A stretch of DNA of 64,000 nt, from assembly GCA_024229935.1 (NCBI GenBank), contig JAAERX010000153.1:24554-88553 (forward strand), given 5' to 3'. Numbering within the stretch: the stretch's first letter is position 1; every line of letters starts with the position of its first letter. Source of the DNA: Gammaproteobacteria bacterium (lineage in GTDB: Bacteria > Pseudomonadota > Gammaproteobacteria > Steroidobacterales > GCA-2729495). Made by a program: the position numbers and the translations under genes. Positions 58,970-64,000 of the stretch are shown one piece after another. Under the pieces are notes generated by a model. The model made no database searches. It saw only the letters and a program-made list of their open reading frames with translations, and was not told the origin of the DNA.

Positions 58970-59884
58970 TTAATTATGCGCGTGATGCAGCTTACGATAA
59001 GCAATGACAGGGGCATCACTGGGGAGCAGTTTTTCATCAGTGGCGGTTAACACATCGCCCGGTATCTGGCTCGCAACTATGGGCCAGTCTTCACGAAACA
59101 CCATAAACTGTGAAAAGCGCGTGTAACCATTCATCAGCCATTGAATACCAGGCAGCGGCAGACGATACCAGGTGCGTCCGTAAACAAAGGTATGCGTCTC
59201 ATCAATAGGTGCAAACACCAGTCCCAGCATGATGCGCGGTGCAAGCCGCAGCAACCAGCGGTTAGGGTAAAGAAATTCCAGGCTCTGGGCACTCTTACCA
59301 TCCTGTACCAGGCGCGCACGAAAGCCACCCGGCACATCCTGCATATTAATCTGTATCACCCAGTCTTTTTTAAACAAACCAATGGTGGTCTTGTGCACAA
59401 AGGGCAGATGACTAAAATCACACACATTCTCTATGCAACGTGTGTAATGTGCATTCCAGTTGCCGCTAGAATCCCCATGCCGCATACCCTGGGTCTCCGG
59501 ATGAATAGCGACCTCAGGTAACTCGCCTTGTGGCAGCGGGCCGCGCCAGACCCAGATATAGCCGTCTGCTTCCCTGACAGGAAATGACGCTGCAGCAAAA
59601 TCAGCAGGTATTGCAGTATCCTGCTCCACCGGAATGCAGGTACAGCGCCCATCAGCAGCAAACTCAAGGCCATGAAAGGGACAGACAATACTGCCCGCTT
59701 GTTTGTTCACATGGCCAAGACTCAATGCAGCACCGCGATGCGGGCAACGGTCTGACATGCACACCACATCAGCACCATTGCGCCAGAACACCAGCGGCTC
59801 ACCAAAGCGGGTAACGCCTAAAGGCCGCCTACCCAACTGATTTGATGCAACAACCGGCCACCAACTACCTACCTTCGGGTTCAT
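58970..59884 (-). CDS. Rieske [2Fe-2S] oxygenase, third and divergent paralogue
   Basis: CPHRGAALSLGHVNKQAGSIVCPFHGLEF; IENVCDFSHLPFVHKTTIG. Confidence 0.88.
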   Translation of the reverse strand: MNPKVGSWWPVVASNQLGRRPLGVTRFGEPLVFWRNGADVVCMSDRCPHRGAALSLGHVNKQAGSIVCPFHGLEFAADGRCTCIPVEQDTAIPADFAAASFPVREADGYIWVWRGPLPQGELPEVAIHPETQGMRHGDSSGNWNAHYTRCIENVCDFSHLPFVHKTTIGLFKKDWVIQINMQDVPGGFRARLVQDGKSAQSLEFLYPNRWLLRLAPRIMLGLVFAPIDETHTFVYGRTWYRLPLPGIQWLMNGYTRFSQFMVFREDWPIVASQIPGDVLTATDEKLLPSDAPVIAYRKLHHAHN

Positions 59885-60059
59885 GGATACATATTAACGA
59901 TAAACACGCACATAAAAATTGCAGGCACCACTTTGTGCACACTTTGAACCAATAATCACCTCTGAAATATTCAGCATTCATACTTATCGCAGAGTATTTG
60001 ACATAAGACAGCGCCCAACACCAAAAGATTTCTGAAACAAGGCCTCTTTAAACTGCTCA

Positions 60060-60077
60060 TTGTCACATTTATGACAA
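60060..60077. promoter_or_regulatory. Palindrome TTGTCA-N6-TGACAA, candidate enhancer-binding-protein site
   Basis: Perfect 6-bp arms, about 180 bp upstream of the sigma-54-like promoter. Confidence 0.45.
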
Positions 60078-60255
60078 GTTTGTAACCCTAGGGCATTGTT
60101 ATTAAAGACTTAATAAAAATAAAGGTCTGGATATGACCCTCAGCAAGAGTGAAACATCTAAACACCCATATAAAAATCAACCATCTTGAACATTTTTTCA
60201 AATCTGGAAATAAGTTTCATATAAGAATCAGTTACTTGGAGAAATACGCCCCCTA

Positions 60256-60273
60256 TTGGTACAACTTTTGCAT
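60256..60273 (+). promoter_or_regulatory. Sigma-54-like promoter TTGGTACAACTTTTGCAT
   Basis: GG-N10-GC spacing exact (60258-59 and 60270-71); close to TTGGCACN5TTGCA consensus. Confidence 0.6.
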
Positions 60274-60390
60274 TATTTTTATGTGAATAATTCTCATTTA
60301 GGAATTACGTAATACTTTGCTTTAGGTTAATGTAATTATAAATACTATAAGAACATATACTTAGTTACTAGATGACTTACATATAAACGA

Positions 60391-60416
60391 CATAACTCAT
60401 ATACATAACTCATATA
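60391..60416. repeat. Perfect tandem duplication of CATAACTCATATA (2 x 13 bp)
   Basis: 60391-60403 and 60404-60416 identical; in leader of the PEP-CTERM gene. Confidence 0.85.
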
Positions 60417-60426
60417 GAAGAATGAC

Positions 60427-61113
60427 ATGCAAAATATTAAAAAAAATAAGCTCTCAATATTCTTACTTGCTTCACTAGCCGTATTTATACCCGGCATAGC
60501 ATCGGCCGCAACCGTCTACTACACCTTTGAGGGAGTTGTAGACGAAGCAAAAAAAGATGCTAGTGACTATGGCTTTAGTACTGGTGATATTCTTAGAGGT
60601 ACGGTTGAAGTCGATGATGGCCATACTGACAATAATTCAAATTCTGAAATAGCTGAATACACCGACGCTGAAATATTCCTACGCTTTACGGTAGAGAGCA
60701 GTGGCGGCACCTTGCTATACAGTTCAGATGAAGCCGCCGATGACATCAAGATAAAGATCGAAGACAACCATAATAACGACCATGACAAATGGGAAATGGA
60801 AGATAAATCCGACACACGACCTGATCTTACAAGGTCAGGTGGCCACACCAGTGCTTTTGATTATCTGAAGATTAAGATTGAAGATAAATCAAAATCACTT
60901 TTTTCAACTACAGTACCAACTGTAGATTACAGCGTTATGCTGGACCCTTCTTGGAAAAAATATGAATTTGATCTCAAATTTAAATCAGGTGGTGAAGAAG
61001 TACAGTTAAAAGGTGATCTTTCATCCTTTGTCGTGCCAATTCCAAGTGCAGTCTGGTTATTCATCTCAGCCCTTGGTGGTCTGCTCGGATGGAGACGTAA
61101 AGCTTCAGCTTAG
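60427..61113 (+). CDS. Secreted acidic protein with VPLPA/PEP-CTERM-type sorting signal
   Basis: Signal peptide; C-terminus VPIPSAVWLFISALGGLLGWRRKASA. Confidence 0.9.
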   Translation: MQNIKKNKLSIFLLASLAVFIPGIASAATVYYTFEGVVDEAKKDASDYGFSTGDILRGTVEVDDGHTDNNSNSEIAEYTDAEIFLRFTVESSGGTLLYSSDEAADDIKIKIEDNHNNDHDKWEMEDKSDTRPDLTRSGGHTSAFDYLKIKIEDKSKSLFSTTVPTVDYSVMLDPSWKKYEFDLKFKSGGEEVQLKGDLSSFVVPIPSAVWLFISALGGLLGWRRKASA

Positions 61114-61161
61114 CCCACAAACAATTTAATGGGGTCTGGCACCAGCTGCTATAGTCAGGCA

Positions 61162-62097
61162 ATGAAATTCCTGCATGCATTGATGCTACTAACTGCGCTG
61201 GCATATCTGAGCATGACCACAGCCCATGCCTACAACGGCCCAGTCATCGATATGCACGTGCATGCCTGGCCCAGTGGCACCGATGGTGGTCCTGATGAAC
61301 CGAAAAATCAGGCGGCCCTGGAAGCCGAATGGGCTGAGTTGCAAAGCTTCAACATCGTGCTTGCCGTCACGAGTGGCCCCGAAGCATTTCTAGAAGCCTG
61401 GGAAGCAGCCCAACCTACCGAACTGCTACCCGGACCAATTTTCCCATGCATCGATGGCAAGAACCCCGTATTCTACAGGCATACCTGTTTCACCAACGGT
61501 GAAAACTTTCCGAATATCGAGTGGCTCGAAGAGCAATACACCTCTGGCCGCTTTGGCGTCATGGGCGAACTGTACAATCAGTATGCAGCCATTCCTTATG
61601 ATGACCCACGCATGGACCCTTACTATGAACTGGCAGAACGCCTGGGCATACCGGTCGCATTTCATACTCACTCGGCGCCACCGCTAACAGCACAACAATG
61701 CTGCCCCGACTTCCGCATCGCCAACGGCAACCCGTTACTCATTGAAAACGTACTGGTGAAGTACCCAAAACTAAAGGCATACATCATGCATGCGAATCCG
61801 CTGGTGTATCCAGAAGTGTTGGATTTACTGGTGCAGTTCCCAAAAGTATATGTGGATGTAAGCCCATGGCAGATGGCTTACACACGCAAGAAATTTCACC
61901 GGCTGCTACAAGAATACGTAGATGCCGGCCTAATTGGCCGCGTCATGTTTGGTAGTGATGGAGCTAATTACAAGAAAGCCTTCGATGCGTACACCTCGGC
62001 CGAGTTTCTTAGCAAGAAACAACTCGAGGGTATTTTCTGCATGAATGCCGAACGATTTCTGAGAAAAAATGGTATTTGTGATTCAGGGTCAGATTAA
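61162..62097 (+). CDS. Exported amidohydrolase (amidohydrolase_2 / decarboxylase-type TIM barrel)
   Basis: ORF 61129-62097; start MKFLHALMLL at 61162 gives a signal peptide; IDMHVHAW, AFHTHSAPP, MFGSDGANY. Confidence 0.85.
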   Translation: MKFLHALMLLTALAYLSMTTAHAYNGPVIDMHVHAWPSGTDGGPDEPKNQAALEAEWAELQSFNIVLAVTSGPEAFLEAWEAAQPTELLPGPIFPCIDGKNPVFYRHTCFTNGENFPNIEWLEEQYTSGRFGVMGELYNQYAAIPYDDPRMDPYYELAERLGIPVAFHTHSAPPLTAQQCCPDFRIANGNPLLIENVLVKYPKLKAYIMHANPLVYPEVLDLLVQFPKVYVDVSPWQMAYTRKKFHRLLQEYVDAGLIGRVMFGSDGANYKKAFDAYTSAEFLSKKQLEGIFCMNAERFLRKNGICDSGSD

Positions 62098-62282
62098 AAA
62101 AGCCTGTAAATTTTGCTTTATGAAACCAACATATAGCGGCTCCAACGCAACAGCAAAGGTACCGGATTTGCAGAAAGCAAAATATCAGTGTTACCCCTAA
62201 AAAAGGATCAGTCCCGGCCAACGATTTTGAACCGATCTCAAAATTTTTAGCCGAACCCGGTCAGTAACGTTCCAACAAGGGA

Positions 62283-63461
62283 TTATTTCTGTGCCGGCTT
62301 GATATCCGTTATCCCCCAGGACTCAAGCTTTGCCTCGAACGTCCAGCGCGGATGGATTCGTTCCAGATCGGCAAGATCATCATTGCTGGCAAAGTCATAG
62401 GCGTTGCCGTCATATCCATACCACTCGGCATAGCGAATGGGATAGATCACTTCGGGCGTTGTCTTGGCATACTTCTTCATCATTTCCATCGGGAACTGTT
62501 TGTACTTGAAGGTGGTGCCGTGTTTGTTGGTGCGTTCAGCAATCGCGACTGCTTCGTTACCAGTCATTGCTGCTGAGGCAATTGAGAAGGTTTGGTTTAA
62601 AAAGACTTCCGGGTACTCAAAACAAGTCCCGCACCATTTACCGACATCACGCACATCCACCCAGTTAATGACGATGTCCGGGTGATTGATGCCTGACAAA
62701 TTGTCTTCACTGATCATGGTTTGAGCCATGCTGCTATCACCACGCTGCTGCTTGGTATTGGTGTAATCAACACGGTGCATGGCGTAGTAATACGCCGGGC
62801 GGTGTATACAGGTCACATCGATACCCTGACCACGCAAGAGATCAGAGAACCGGTGCCGCTGATCAATCCACCAGGGGATGAGCGGATAGTCATCAACGAT
62901 GCCGGTCACCTTATCCGGCGGAAACACCAGCGTAATCACCTGTTGCACCGAAGGGTTTGCCTTTAGTGCAACCAGCGATGCCTCAACCTGCCGCATAAAG
63001 GCAATGCGACCACCGACAGGGTCATCACCGTGGTTGGTAATTTTACCGGCCTTGGCCTCGTTCGCCGTACAGTACAACACTAAGCCATCACAATCCTTGA
63101 AGGCCTCGGTGAGTTTTTCTGCAGACGTCATATCAACACCGGAGTGCAAGGTGAGCAGACCAGGGTCTGCACTTTCCACCCTCTCCAGCAAAGTTTCGAG
63201 CCGCTCAGCAGCCTGAGTGCCGGGTGTGCGGTACAACGCACGCACCCGAAACTTTTTGGTTTTAGTCAGTTCCTCAACAATCGCATAGCTTTCCCAGCCG
63301 GTGGAACAGGTGACTGCAACCAGGGGGCGTTCTGCCAGCGGTTTCTCTGCCGCTCCGCTTTGCTCTCGCTCCGCCTTAATTTCAAGTACCGCATCCACGA
63401 TGCGTTTGTTGTTCGCCTTAATGGCAGCCTGCGCCATTGCTACCGCTGTATCTTTGTCCAT
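62283..63461 (-). CDS. NmrA-like NAD(P)-binding Rossmann protein
   Basis: ORF 62283-63491; likely start MDKDTAV at 63461. VAVTCSTGWESYAIVEELTKTKKFRVRALYR. Confidence 0.72.
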   Translation of the reverse strand: MDKDTAVAMAQAAIKANNKRIVDAVLEIKAEREQSGAAEKPLAERPLVAVTCSTGWESYAIVEELTKTKKFRVRALYRTPGTQAAERLETLLERVESADPGLLTLHSGVDMTSAEKLTEAFKDCDGLVLYCTANEAKAGKITNHGDDPVGGRIAFMRQVEASLVALKANPSVQQVITLVFPPDKVTGIVDDYPLIPWWIDQRHRFSDLLRGQGIDVTCIHRPAYYYAMHRVDYTNTKQQRGDSSMAQTMISEDNLSGINHPDIVINWVDVRDVGKWCGTCFEYPEVFLNQTFSIASAAMTGNEAVAIAERTNKHGTTFKYKQFPMEMMKKYAKTTPEVIYPIRYAEWYGYDGNAYDFASNDDLADLERIHPRWTFEAKLESWGITDIKPAQK

Positions 63462-63645
63462 TGAAACTGTCCCGGTAAATAATTGATGCACTACAAATGC
63501 GTTTAGTTGGGCAATTATAGATTTTCTGTGGGCTGGTAGGTATGGGTCGGATTGATACGCAATAATGGGGTCGAACCGATTTATTTTTAATGGCTACCCT
63601 GCGCATAAATGACTGACAGCAGTACGTCCCCAGCCAGCAGCTGAC

Positions 63646-63984
63646 TTACTGGCTCTGCGCAACGATGTATTCAACCGCAGCACGAATATCCGCATCCGAG
63701 CACTCATCACAGCCACCGCGCTCTTTCATCCTGCCTTCACCGGTAATGCTGTTGTCCGTCATTTTATCCACACCCTGTGAGATGAATTCCGCCCAGGCCG
63801 TTTGTTTGCCTATACGAGGTGCACGCTTAATTAAGCCGCCGAAAAAACTATCATGGCACTTGGCACAGTGGTCTTCAAAAATTACCTGCCCGGAGGGAGC
63901 GGTCGATTCCGGCCCGGCGGCCATCGCTAAAGGAGCACAGGCAACAACAATGAGCGCCATGCCAAATGAATACCGTACTTTCAT
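63646..63984 (-). CDS. Cytochrome c5-like monoheme protein
   Basis: Signal peptide; CAKCHDSFFGG; RGGCDECSDADIRAAVEYIV (c5-type C-terminal Cys pair). Confidence 0.88.
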   Translation of the reverse strand: MKVRYSFGMALIVVACAPLAMAAGPESTAPSGQVIFEDHCAKCHDSFFGGLIKRAPRIGKQTAWAEFISQGVDKMTDNSITGEGRMKERGGCDECSDADIRAAVEYIVAQSQ

Positions 63985-64000
63985 TAAGATTCTCCAGAAA

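Noticed and set aside
1-64000. tRNA, rRNA or CRISPR arrays
   Set aside because: No cloverleaf, conserved rRNA segment, or regularly spaced direct repeats were recognised on reading either strand; a tRNAscan/CRISPR finder would be definitive.

Overview
64 kb of a Gram-negative, probably marine-type gammaproteobacterial chromosome (lineage is an inference from gene content). The left 13.4 kb is a minus-strand multimodular NRPS locus: one complete 3708-aa protein (TubC-C-A-T-E-C-A-T-C-A-T by eye) and the start of a second NRPS truncated by the window edge, joined by an ATGA stop/start overlap. An arylsulfotransferase-like gene lies upstream of it. The rest carries rhlE and dbpA helicases, transporters, gdhA, and an oxidoreductase-rich region (about 27-38.5 kb) with an OYE/FadH-like flavoenzyme, Rieske oxygenase, TauD/TfdA plus cysteine-synthase-like pair, UbiM-like monooxygenase, and an hcrBCA-like 4-hydroxybenzoyl-CoA-reductase operon. 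It also has an RND efflux operon with a PadR regulator, two further Rieske oxygenases, two VPLPA/PEP-CTERM-type surface proteins, a DsbB/DUF5993-like pair and several c-type cytochromes. Non-coding signals I could read directly include a sigma-54-like promoter with a distal palindrome upstream of a PEP-CTERM gene, a 32-bp palindrome at the padR start, several other palindromic operator candidates, a MITE-like 119-bp element with terminal inverted repeats, and two families of degenerate REP-like repeats. I saw no rRNA, tRNA or CRISPR array. All family calls are by reading motifs; no database search was run.
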